Part shown: positions 1 through 7,200 of the stretch, piece by piece
How positions within the stretch are numbered: the first letter of the stretch is position 1
How the letters are laid out: every line of letters begins with the position of its first letter
Assembly (NCBI GenBank): GCA_002499085.1
Contig: DAKD01000025.1
Location: forward strand, 77,161 to 89,546
Origin: Methanomassiliicoccales archaeon UBA280
GTDB taxonomy: Archaea; Thermoplasmatota; Thermoplasmata; SG8-5
Length of the DNA: 12,386 nucleotides
Direction of reading: 5' to 3'
Position numbers and translations under genes: made by a program
The notes under the pieces: model-generated
Told to the model about the DNA's origin: nothing
Database searches by the model: none
What the model saw: the letters and a program-made list of their open reading frames with translations, nothing else

Positions 1-497
1 GCCCTCTCCAGGACGCCAGCCTCGGACTCCGAGGAAGTGAGCAGGTAAATTATGCCTGCCTCGGCCAGATGCGCTTTGGCCTGCTCCAGGAACAGGACGG
101 AGATCTCGTGGCCACCCTCTCCCCCGACCAGGGGCTGTTTTTCCTGCCCTGACAGGCATTCCGAACCCCGGGACGAAAGGTATGGGGGATTGAAGATTAT
201 GACATCGAATTTTCCCCGGACATTGCCGAACAAATCAGATCGGACAACATCCAAATCCAGGCTGTTCATGGCTGCGTTCATCCGGGCATTTTCCACCGCA
301 TCCTGGGATATGTCCGCCGCTGTAACACGGCACCCGGCCTTGGCGCAATGGAGGGCTATCATTCCAGTGCCGCAGCCCATTTCCAGAACGTGCTGGCCTT
401 CGCTAACCCTAACAGCCGAAAGCAGGAGGAAAGAGTCCTCTGCCGGGGCATAGACTCCGGGGCAGGTCTCGATTTGTATGGAGGGGTCGGTCTTCAC
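1..497 (-). CDS. HemK2/Mtq2-like (PrmC family) protein-glutamine methyltransferase, 3' end missing
   Basis: The 165 visible codons read from a GTG at 497 leftwards off the window edge, so the C-terminus is missing. The protein has a Rossmann-fold SAM-binding motif, LEMGCGTG (residues 38-45), an acidic AADIS strand end (60-64) and the diagnostic NPPY motif (103-106, in FNPPYLSS) of enzymes that methylate the amide of glutamine. The short N-terminus with VYAPAEDSFLL (residues 15-25) matches the archaeal/eukaryotic HemK2/Mtq2 group and lacks the long helical N-terminal domain of bacterial PrmC. Known members act with Trm112 on the GGQ motif of the class 1 release factor; that substrate is inferred from family. 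GTG 497 is chosen because it begins the recognisable domain and lies 24-25 nt from a strong TATA element, which fits a leaderless mRNA. No Trm112 gene is visible. Confidence 0.85.
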   Translation of the reverse strand, partial: MKTDPSIQIETCPGVYAPAEDSFLLLSAVRVSEGQHVLEMGCGTGMIALHCAKAGCRVTAADISQDAVENARMNAAMNSLDLDVVRSDLFGNVRGKFDVIIFNPPYLSSRGSECLSGQEKQPLVGGEGGHEISVLFLEQAKAHLAEAGIIYLLTSSESEAGVLER

Positions 498-691
498 GCA
501 CCCTAATCCCCGACAGATTATATAATCCGGTCGCCAGTTTATCAAGGTGTTTCCGAACTTGGGTGAATAATCGGGGACGAAAGTTCCGGCGAGCATCACG
601 GGTCGCTACCGTCAAATCTAACAAAAGATTGTTCTCGCTCCAGCTTCGCTACGGAGTGGCCTACGGGATTATGGGGATGGCCTACGACATT
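498..691. other. Non-coding gap downstream of the SAM methyltransferase, with hairpin
   Basis: No convincing gene lies here. The gap carries the HemK2-like promoter at its left end. At 638-656 there is a hairpin: CTCC/GGAG and AGC/GCT stems, a 3-nt loop and a 2-nt bulge. Read in the direction of the methyltransferase, this hairpin is followed by TCTTTTG and may end its transcript. GGCCTACG occurs twice, at 658-665 and 679-686. TGTTCTCGC (630-638) is repeated in inverted orientation at 1710-1718, on the other side of the methyltransferase gene. Confidence 0.4.
517..526 (-). promoter_or_regulatory. TATA box of the HemK2-like gene
   Basis: Read on the minus strand this is ATTATATAAT, preceded by GCGACCGG. 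Its centre is about 24.5 nt from the GTG start at 497. That is the usual archaeal distance from TATA centre to transcription start, so the transcript is predicted to be leaderless. No Shine-Dalgarno sequence lies before the GTG. Confidence 0.6.
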
Positions 692-1504
692 CTACGGAAC
701 TCGGCCTTTGGTTACAAATAAAGAATACGTTCCAATCCTCACATATTCGTTATTCTCAATCTGTTTTTTCGTCTTTTCTTCTGCAATCGTGGCAAGCATT
801 ATCAGTTCATCTAGACTATTCTTGAAAACATCGGATTTCGCTTTCAATCTTTGCCTGGTTTCACTGATATGAGAAAGTGTATATTCATAATTGGATGGTA
901 GAACCTTATCCAGAACGGTATAGACCATCACATCAATATCTATAAGGCCGGTTTTCGCAAACCACGATGCAACAATCGGTCCGCAATTCAGATGTTTAGA
1001 ATTGGCAGTGTGCTCAATTGCGATTGCGGTTGATTTTCTGACAAGTTCGATTTCTTCATCGACAGAAGAATAGAATGGTCTGGCTGAGTTGTCAGGCTCC
1101 ACAGCAAATATCAGCCCGCCAGATGTTGTATGATTTTTGAAAATATTGCATACTTCAATAGGATTTGATAAATTTGTCAAGAATGTTTGACAGCATGACA
1201 CATCGTGCGACCAGTCAGCAGGCAATTTATTCACATCATGACGAAAAAACACGGTAGAGTTTCGCAAAGCATTTTGTTTAGCCACTTTCAGCAGATGTTC
1301 ATCGATATCGATACCAGTTATGGAAGAATCCTGGGGAGATATTGTTTCCAAAATTTTGGTGAATTCGCCTGTGCCACATCCATAATCACAAATAGATTTC
1401 ATATTGTGTAAATCAACGAATTTTGAAAATTGTCTAAGTCCATCTTCGCTCCAAAGGCCGGTCCGAGAGCTGGAAAGATATTTTTCATAATCTTCTGATT
1501 TCAT
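692..1504 (-). CDS. Class I SAM-dependent methyltransferase, substrate unknown, probably acquired by transfer
   Basis: The 270-residue protein (from ATG 1504) has a clear class I methyltransferase fold. Motif I is CDYGCGTGEF (39-48), the acidic motif II is GIDID (64-68), motif III is RHDV (88-91), and a later strand ends in FAVEPD (133-138). The C-terminal third carries no motif I recognise, so the substrate (small molecule, protein or nucleic acid) is open. ATG 1504 is preferred because GGGATGG lies 9 nt upstream; an in-frame GTG at 1528 would add eight residues. The gene is clearly AT-richer than its neighbours: a hand count gives 33% GC for 841-900 against 67% for 2341-2400 in the rhomboid gene. 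It sits alone between repeat-rich non-coding flanks, which suggests horizontal acquisition. The last residues (GRVP) are encoded in GC-richer flanking DNA, so the original C-terminus may have been altered at the junction. Confidence 0.8.
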   Translation of the reverse strand: MKSEDYEKYLSSSRTGLWSEDGLRQFSKFVDLHNMKSICDYGCGTGEFTKILETISPQDSSITGIDIDEHLLKVAKQNALRNSTVFFRHDVNKLPADWSHDVSCCQTFLTNLSNPIEVCNIFKNHTTSGGLIFAVEPDNSARPFYSSVDEEIELVRKSTAIAIEHTANSKHLNCGPIVASWFAKTGLIDIDVMVYTVLDKVLPSNYEYTLSHISETRQRLKAKSDVFKNSLDELIMLATIAEEKTKKQIENNEYVRIGTYSLFVTKGRVP

Positions 1505-1567
1505 AACAACTGGCCATCCCAATTTCACGTTCCTAACCGAGCACTCCTCCGCTACGCCAAGTGAATG

Positions 1568-1592
1568 CGCAAGGCCGGATATAAGCCTTGCG
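1568..1592 (-). promoter_or_regulatory. Hairpin enclosing a TATA-like element, possible promoter of the methyltransferase
   Basis: The arms CGCAAGGC (1568-1575) and GCCTTGCG (1585-1592) are perfect inverted repeats. On the minus strand the 9-nt loop and adjoining bases read GGCTTATATCC, which resembles an archaeal TATA box. Transcription would then start near 1556, leaving a leader of about 50 nt before ATG 1504. A palindrome around a TATA box could be a repressor site, or simply a chance hairpin. Confidence 0.35.
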
Positions 1593-1667
1593 TTCCTCCC
1601 TCCAGTCCATCTGTTGGACCTCTGACTGCTCGGGCGCTAGTTCAATGCAACACCCAACGTTCCAAAT

Positions 1668-1703
1668 GCCGAAGGCTTTGGATGCCGGAAAAAAGCATTC
1701 GGC
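1668..1703. repeat. Imperfect inverted repeat
   Basis: GCCGAAGGCT (1668-1677) pairs with AGCATTCGGC (1694-1703) at nine of ten positions across a 16-nt spacer. It is one of several small palindromes in this gap, and no function can be assigned. Confidence 0.45.
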
Positions 1704-1851
1704 GATGGTGCGAGAACATTGATTAACCAAATCCAGCACCATGAATTTCTATCGATTTGATAGCAATCGGTGAATGCGAGAACGAATACCCAGCAAACCA
1801 GAGCATTCGCCCTGAATCAGCAATCTCTGAACAAATAGATTCAACTCATTA

Positions 1852-1890
1852 GCCGGTAATCGGCAAATTATCGGCGATGAGATTACCGGC
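1852..1890. promoter_or_regulatory. Candidate operator: 9-bp inverted repeat just upstream of the rhomboid-tiaS promoter
   Basis: GCCGGTAAT (1852-1860) and ATTACCGGC (1882-1890) are perfect inverted repeats separated by 21 bp. The spacer region also holds a direct repeat of ATCGGC. The right arm abuts the predicted BRE/TATA element, the usual place for a transcription factor to meet TBP/TFB. The arms are seen directly; a regulatory role is inferred. Confidence 0.4.
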
Positions 1891-1904
1891 AGAAACCTTT
1901 AAAT
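1891..1904 (+). promoter_or_regulatory. BRE/TATA promoter of the rhomboid-tiaS operon
   Basis: AGAAACCTTTAAAT reads as a purine-rich BRE followed by a TATA box. The TTTAAA centre (about 1900.5) is 28 nt before the rhomboid ATG at 1929, so the mRNA should be leaderless or have only a few leader bases. Confidence 0.55.
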
Positions 1905-1928
1905 CGAATCCAAGGATGAAGTTCATAC

Positions 1929-2852
1929 ATGCTCGAGCTTCTGCCGGTCCCGGCCATAATCCTCGGCTCCCTGGCCTATGCATGGTGGCGAAAAGCCTAC
2001 CTCACTCAGGTCATGGTCATAGCCAACTTCTTCATCTTCCTGTATGTGTTTTACCTGGGGTGGTCAGGCAGCCGGCACTGGGACTCTGTCATCGAGGCAT
2101 ACACATTCGTGCCCGGGAGAATCGCAGACCCCGTGTACATTCACACACTGGTCACATCGATGTACATGCATTCCATGCCCATGCACCTGATAGGCAATGT
2201 GCTGATCCTTTACCTGATAGGTCTCCCGCTGGAGGAAAGGGTGGGCTCCAGGACATGGGGCATTGTCTACATCGTCTCCGGGGTCTTTGCCACCCTGCTG
2301 TTCCTGGTTTTCAACCTGGGCGAGGAAGTCTATCTGCTCGGAGCCTCGGGCGCGATTTTCGGCCTCGGGGGCGCGCTTCTCATACTCTATCCCAGGGACC
2401 GCATACCCATGCTTCTTGGCCCGATATTCAGCACGCGGGCGCCTGTCTGGGCCGCGATAGGCATTCTGTTCGTCTGGGAGACTGTGCTGGTAGTGCTCGG
2501 CGTGGAGGACGGCACAGCCCACATAGCCCATATCGGGGGCTTCGTGTGCGGCCTCTTCCTGGCCCCGATGCTGGCCTCCAAGGCCCGGAAAGAACGCGAG
2601 AAGATACTGGACTTCGCGCTGCTCAGGAGAATGGTAATTAAGCCGGAGGACGGCCTGCTCCTGGACAAGGTGGAGAACGAGACAGAACCGGATGTGAGAA
2701 AGGCCTGGCTCGAGTTCTTCCTGAAGGAGGCGGCAAGATGCCCCAAGTGCAGACGCCATCTCGCAGAAAGTTATGCAAAGGACGGGAAGAACCCAGCCGA
2801 CGGCGGGCCGATAAGATGCGCCTGCGGCGAATCATACAATATCTGGAAGTGA
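1929..2852 (+). CDS. Rhomboid-family intramembrane serine protease with C-terminal zinc ribbon
   Basis: This 307-residue membrane protein should cleave transmembrane helices within the lipid bilayer. It has at least six hydrophobic segments (roughly 6-20, 25-43, 74-98, 108-130, 136-155, 171-192 and 197-216). The rhomboid signature is complete: HLIGN (H86, N90; oxyanion stabilisation in the family), GASG with the nucleophile S140, and AHIGG with the catalytic H201. After the last membrane segment comes a charged cytoplasmic-type tail ending in a small zinc-binding module with C271, C274, C297 and C299 (CPKC and CAC). ATG 1929 begins the hydrophobic domain and fits the promoter distance. The gene is followed directly by tiaS, whose Shine-Dalgarno sequence overlaps its stop codon. 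The substrate is unknown; the giant surface protein encoded nearby, with its internal membrane segments, is only a conceivable target. Confidence 0.9.
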   Translation: MLELLPVPAIILGSLAYAWWRKAYLTQVMVIANFFIFLYVFYLGWSGSRHWDSVIEAYTFVPGRIADPVYIHTLVTSMYMHSMPMHLIGNVLILYLIGLPLEERVGSRTWGIVYIVSGVFATLLFLVFNLGEEVYLLGASGAIFGLGGALLILYPRDRIPMLLGPIFSTRAPVWAAIGILFVWETVLVVLGVEDGTAHIAHIGGFVCGLFLAPMLASKARKEREKILDFALLRRMVIKPEDGLLLDKVENETEPDVRKAWLEFFLKEAARCPKCRRHLAESYAKDGKNPADGGPIRCACGESYNIWK

Positions 2853-2853
2853 T
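2845..2853 (+). promoter_or_regulatory. Shine-Dalgarno site that fixes the tiaS TTG start
   Basis: GGAAGTGAT differs at one base from the consensus GGAGGTGAT and ends 3 nt before TTG 2857. It overlaps the rhomboid stop codon (2850-2852). There is no ATG or GTG in the tiaS frame upstream of the conserved DDTD motif, so the TTG is the start. The overlap suggests translational coupling. Confidence 0.65.
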
Positions 2854-2856
2854 ATA

Positions 2857-4152
2857 TTGTTCCTGGGTTTTGACGACACGGACTCGGTCAAGGGCATGTG
2901 CACGACCTACCTGGCGACTGAGATGGTGAGGGAGTTCTCCGAGTTCGACCTGCTCGGGTACCCGAGACTGGTAAGGCTGAACCCCAACGTGCCCTGGAAG
3001 ACAAGGGGAAACGCGGCCCTGTGCATCAGGCTGGGCACGGGCTCGGGAAAAGCCGCCAAAATCGGGGAAATTGCCGGAAGGGACATACTGTCTTACCGGA
3101 AGGGCAAACCGATCTTCCCCACCGAGGAGATGTTCGAGAAGGCCATCCGGATAATCGAGAAGAATGCGAGATTCGGGGACCCGAACACCAATCCCGGCCT
3201 TGCCATATCCTTCCATAAACCGCCGGCAAACCTCTATTGGAAGGCAGTGAGGGATGTGGTCAGGCTTCAATGGCATCTGGAAGAGGCCAATCCTGACTTC
3301 GCCCACGGCTGGAAGAACAAGAGAGGCATAATCGGCGCGGTTTCAGCCATGGCCTGGACGCCCAGGGACAGGACTTACGAGCTCATAGCCTACCGGGAGA
3401 AGAAGAGATGGGGCACCCCAAGGAAAGTGGGCGCTGCCAGCGTCATACGGATGGACAAGAAATATACGGGCACGTTCAACAATTATGACTATGAAGAGAA
3501 GCGGCCCGTGTTCGCGCCAGCATCCCCATGCCCGATTCTGTTCGGTATCAGGGGCGAGGCGCCGGATTATCTTCCCGCTGCCATGCGGACTGTGGAGTCG
3601 GAGAAAATCGACCGCTGGATCATATTCCTGACCAACCAGGGCACGGACGACCACATCATTCCGGCGAGCATATCCAACCTTCAGCCCTACACATCTGTCA
3701 GGGTGAAGGGCCGCGTGGCAGGCCCGGCCAAGGTTATACGCGGAGGCCATCTCATTTTCCGGATAACCAACGGCCGTTCCTCAGTGGACTGCACGATTTA
3801 TGAGCCTGCCAAGAATTTCCGATTTGTCGGGGAAAGGCTCAGGCCCGGAGACTCCGTGGTCATCCAGGGCGCGGTAAGGGACAGACCGTTAACCATCAAT
3901 GTCGAAAAACTGCAGATTGTGAAACTCTCCGGAGCGCAGGTCAAGGTTGCCAACCCCCTGTGCGGGAAATGCAACAAGCGTATGAAGTCCTACGGGAAGG
4001 GCCGGGGCTACAGGTGCGCGAAGTGCGGGGCCAGGTCCGACAAGGCCGAGTACGCGACAGAGAGGAGAGACCTGGAACTGGGCTGGTACGAGCCCCCGGC
4101 CGGGGCGATGAGGCATCTGGCGAAGCCGCTCAAGAGAATGCAGAATCAGTAG
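2857..4152 (+). CDS. tiaS: tRNA(Ile2) agmatidine synthetase TiaS
   Basis: TiaS attaches agmatine to C34 of the tRNA-Ile with a CAU anticodon, using ATP, so that it reads AUA and not AUG. It is an essential archaeal enzyme. The 431-residue length is normal for the family. The N-terminus has the signature GFDDTDS (4-10), with aspartates of the kinase-like catalytic domain, followed by conserved PWKTRGNAA (46-54). A later conserved block is FLTNQGTDDH (257-266). An OB-fold RNA-binding domain spans about 278-355. A C-terminal zinc ribbon has C369, C372, C387 and C390. The start is TTG 2857, supported by a strong Shine-Dalgarno sequence; the catalytic motif begins four residues later, leaving no room for a later start. 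It is the second gene of an operon with the rhomboid protease. Its 3' end converges on the giant surface-protein gene with a 57-bp gap. Confidence 0.95.
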   Translation: MFLGFDDTDSVKGMCTTYLATEMVREFSEFDLLGYPRLVRLNPNVPWKTRGNAALCIRLGTGSGKAAKIGEIAGRDILSYRKGKPIFPTEEMFEKAIRIIEKNARFGDPNTNPGLAISFHKPPANLYWKAVRDVVRLQWHLEEANPDFAHGWKNKRGIIGAVSAMAWTPRDRTYELIAYREKKRWGTPRKVGAASVIRMDKKYTGTFNNYDYEEKRPVFAPASPCPILFGIRGEAPDYLPAAMRTVESEKIDRWIIFLTNQGTDDHIIPASISNLQPYTSVRVKGRVAGPAKVIRGGHLIFRITNGRSSVDCTIYEPAKNFRFVGERLRPGDSVVIQGAVRDRPLTINVEKLQIVKLSGAQVKVANPLCGKCNKRMKSYGKGRGYRCAKCGARSDKAEYATERRDLELGWYEPPAGAMRHLAKPLKRMQNQ

Positions 4153-4209
4153 CCCAGCTGGACCATCGCAGAATGCTCATCTCTTATGTGCCCGGTGCAG
4201 ATTCAACAC
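4153..4209. other. Short convergent gap between tiaS and the giant gene
   Basis: The 57 bases between two converging genes must hold both transcript ends. I see no strong hairpin or long T-run on either strand; CATCTCTTATG at 4179-4189 is the only pyrimidine-rich stretch. Confidence 0.3.
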
Positions 4210-7200
4210 TCAATAGGCGAGCCAAGTTTCATTGTCCGACCAGACGAAATACCCTTTCCCGGGAACCAACTGCATCTCGTCGGTCGGGAAGATGTGATGG
4301 ATGAATGTTACCCCATCGTACCAGCAAATATCGTCGTAGGGGCCGCACGAGACCTGGTAGGCCCACAGGCTCACGCCGGTGGGGGTTTTGCCCATGTATC
4401 CGATCATGTTCCAGCCCGGGAGCAGATGTACGTTTCTCAGCCCCGGGTCGTATCCTGTCACCGTGAAATTTCCTGTCGCATTCATCCAGACGAACACAGC
4501 ATCGTCCGGACCTATCGCGAAGTTCTCCGGGTCGGAGGGCAGGTTGAATCCCGGAATATAGTTGATATATGCCTGGCTTGAAGCATTCCATTTGGACAGC
4601 ATCGTGCAGCCTGTGGCCGTTGCCAAATCATCGGCGCAGGTTATTGCAGTGCCGTATATTCCGGGCTGGAGGACTGAGAGGGAGATGAGGTTCCAGCCGG
4701 CTGAGAGCGCGAGGGGTGCCTCCGCGGGGGGCGCAGAAATCCTGCCGCCGATTCCGTACAGGGACAGGTTGGTGACATCCGCCCAAATGTATCCCGCATA
4801 TTGTATGCCGTAGCGCACGATGTCAGTCGTGTTGACGCCGGTGCCATTCACCCAATCGAGCGAAGGCGACAGCTTGGTCCAGTTATTGGTATCTTCGTCA
4901 AACCTGTAGAGCGCCAGCGTGCTCTCGTTCAAGTCCCCGGTGTCGTCTGCGTCGCCGTCGCCGGTCCTGTCCAGGTCGGCAACCGTGTAATACAGCTCGA
5001 TGCGGGCTCCCAGAACACTGTCTTCGAAGTCCTGGTCCAGAGTGATACCCAGGTACTTGCCCATCGATGTCTCGCCGGCATCCAGGCCGCCCTGGTGCGA
5101 CAATATGGCCGGGGTGCTCGCGTCATTGTACTTGGACAATGTCACATTGAACAGGGCCATATCATCCAGTTTCGACCTGACCACCGAATCTGTGACCCGG
5201 CCTGTGTCCAGATCGTCGAATTGGACGCAGGACCTCGCGTTCAGGTATCTGGTTGTGATACTGCTGCCGATAACCGTGACCTTCTGGCTCTTGAATGTCC
5301 CGAGCACAGAATTGCTGTCTTGGGCACTGACGCTCGAAAGCATAATCACGGTCTGGGTCGGTGTCCAGACGCCGTGCCTTATTGCGCGATGTCTGATCGG
5401 CGATGTGAGCATCCCCTCGAGCACATCACCCGTGCCGGCAAGCAGGTTGCCTATCAGCGCGCCGGCGGTGCCGCCGGGCGCGTCCGGTTTGCCCACCAAC
5501 ACTATGTTCGGCTCGCCGCTGTGATTGGCCAGAAGGTCCTGGGGCGTTGCCGTGATGACATTTGCCCCGGCTGAGAGCGCGGTTATGAAATCCTCAAGGC
5601 CTTCTGTCTCGTCGGCCACCAGTATGATATCGTCATCGAGGTCGAGCAGGTAATCCGTGTCCAGGCTGTCAGGAACGCCGTCCCCGTCCGTGTCCCCGCT
5701 GAAGGGATTCAGGCCCCTGGCCATCTCCTCGCCGTCAAGGACGCCGTCACCGTCAGTGTCGTTGGAGAGCGGGTTCATGCGCCTGGAGGTCTCGAAACCG
5801 TCCGGAAGCCCGTCTCCGTCCGAGTCGCCGTTCAGCGGCCCCGTGCCGTACAGACCTTCGTAGCCATCTGAGAGCCCGTCTCCGTCCGAGTCCCCGTTGT
5901 TCGGGTCCGTGCCCTGCAAGGCCTCCTCGCCGTCGAGCATGAAGTCGCCGTCCGTGTCCGGATTGGTCGGGTTGGCGCCCAGCAGGAATTCATCATAGTC
6001 GGAGAGCTCGTCCTGGTCTGTGTCGGGCATGATGGGGTTGGAACCCAGGTCGAACTCGTGGCTGTCGTTGAGCCCGTCGCCGTCCGTGTCAAACAGCAAG
6101 GGGTCGGAGAAAAAGGAGAATTCGGCAGCGTCATCGAGTCCGTCGCCGTCCGTATCCCAGTGAGTCGGGTCAGTGCCCAGTTTTGTCTCCTTTGCATCGG
6201 AGAGTCCGTCGCCGTCCGTGTCCACGAGCCTGGGGTCGCAGCCAAGGTTGAACTCCCGGGTGTCGTTCAGCCCGTCATTGTCCGAGTCAGTCGCATTTGG
6301 CTCGCTCGTGACATGGTAAGTGCTTGCGCCTCCGAACCGGGTTGTCACGGTGATGTTCCAGCCGGCAGTCTCGTTCGCATCAGTGAGCCCGTCGCCGTCC
6401 GCGTCGGTGAACGTTGTATTCAGTTGGGTATTGTTCATGTATATCCTGTAATTTAATATCTGAATTCTCTGGTTGTTGTAATCCAGGACGTAGAGGTGTT
6501 CGCTATCGTGGTCTATGCCTCTGGTCTCGTTGAAGCTGGCGTTGTCCGAGCCGCATGTTCCGTACGATGTGAGGAACCGTCCGTTCAATGCGAACATCTG
6601 CACCCTGTGGTTGCCCGTGTCCGCCACTGTGAAAAAGTCCTTTTGTAGGACGTCTATGACGTTGGCCCCCATGTTCCACTCAATCGGATCGAAATTGAAC
6701 TGACCGTCTCCGGACCCAGAACTCCCGAAGACCTGCTTAACTTCGCCTTCGGGTGAATATGTGACCACACAATCCATATAATTTTCTCCTAACCATCTTT
6801 TTTCGGCGCTGATGGGGTCCTGGTTACCGAGCAAATCCATTCCGTATTTTTTGTCATCAGAATCCGTCCATCTAAACAACAGTCCCAAGGTGTCCAGGCT
6901 GTAGACTGAAACACCCATTTCCATATCATAAAAGTACATAAGTCCATTCTTCTCGTCAATAGTGAGGTAACGCTCGTAAGGCAGGAAATCGCTGGTAATC
7001 AAGTTCATGTCCTTGTCATAAATTGCAATATTGATTTGCCAATCAGTGTAATTCTCTCCGAATATGTATATTTTCCCCCTACTGCCGATAAAGATCGAAT
7101 GGATATCGTCCATGACGGAGGCGGTCTTTGTCCACAGGACTGTCCCGTCACGCGCGAACTTGATTAAGCTGCTGTTGGAGAATGCGACGACGATGTCCCC

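Larger units (their letters stand above)
1505..1928. other. Repeat-rich non-coding region between methyltransferase and rhomboid operon
   Basis: About 420 bases without a convincing gene. A 69-codon minus frame at 1533-1742 exists but has no recognisable motif. The stretch is dense in small palindromes: an 8-bp perfect hairpin (1568-1592), GTCCA/TGGAC (1605-1619), a 9-of-10 inverted repeat (1668-1703), CGATT/AATCG (1753-1769) and a 9-bp perfect inverted repeat (1852-1890). GTGAATGCG occurs at 1561-1569 and 1770-1778; GAATGC or its complement occurs four times in 250 bases. The right end holds the rhomboid promoter. It reads as an intergenic region with mobile-element debris; no transposase fragment or tRNA is seen. 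Confidence 0.4.

Noticed and set aside
409..624. 71-codon minus-strand reading frame
   Set aside because: It overlaps the start and promoter of the HemK2-like gene in another frame and has no recognisable features.
608..1537. Integron-type cassette reading, based on GTTAG on the minus strand at both ends of the methyltransferase
   Set aside because: GTTAGAT fits the GTTRRRY core, but the other end (GTTAGGA) does not, no RYYYAAC partner or foldable attC was found, and no integrase is present.
1533..1742. 69-codon minus-strand reading frame upstream of the methyltransferase
   Set aside because: No motif or clear ribosome site, and it runs through the hairpin cluster; it looks like a chance frame.
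1877..2641. 254-codon plus-strand frame overlapping the rhomboid gene
   Set aside because: Histidine-, glycine- and arginine-rich shadow of the rhomboid gene in another frame; the rhomboid frame has all catalytic motifs.
4801..5574. 257-codon plus-strand frame opposite the giant gene
   Set aside because: It mirrors the GC-rich codons of the giant gene, and its protein shows no domain; the minus strand carries clear domains.
5657..6456. Repetitive plus-strand frames, and a possible CRISPR-like array from the regular 66-bp period
   Set aside because: The period is the 22-residue TSP3 unit read in an intact frame; units adjoin one another, with no palindromic repeats or unique spacers.
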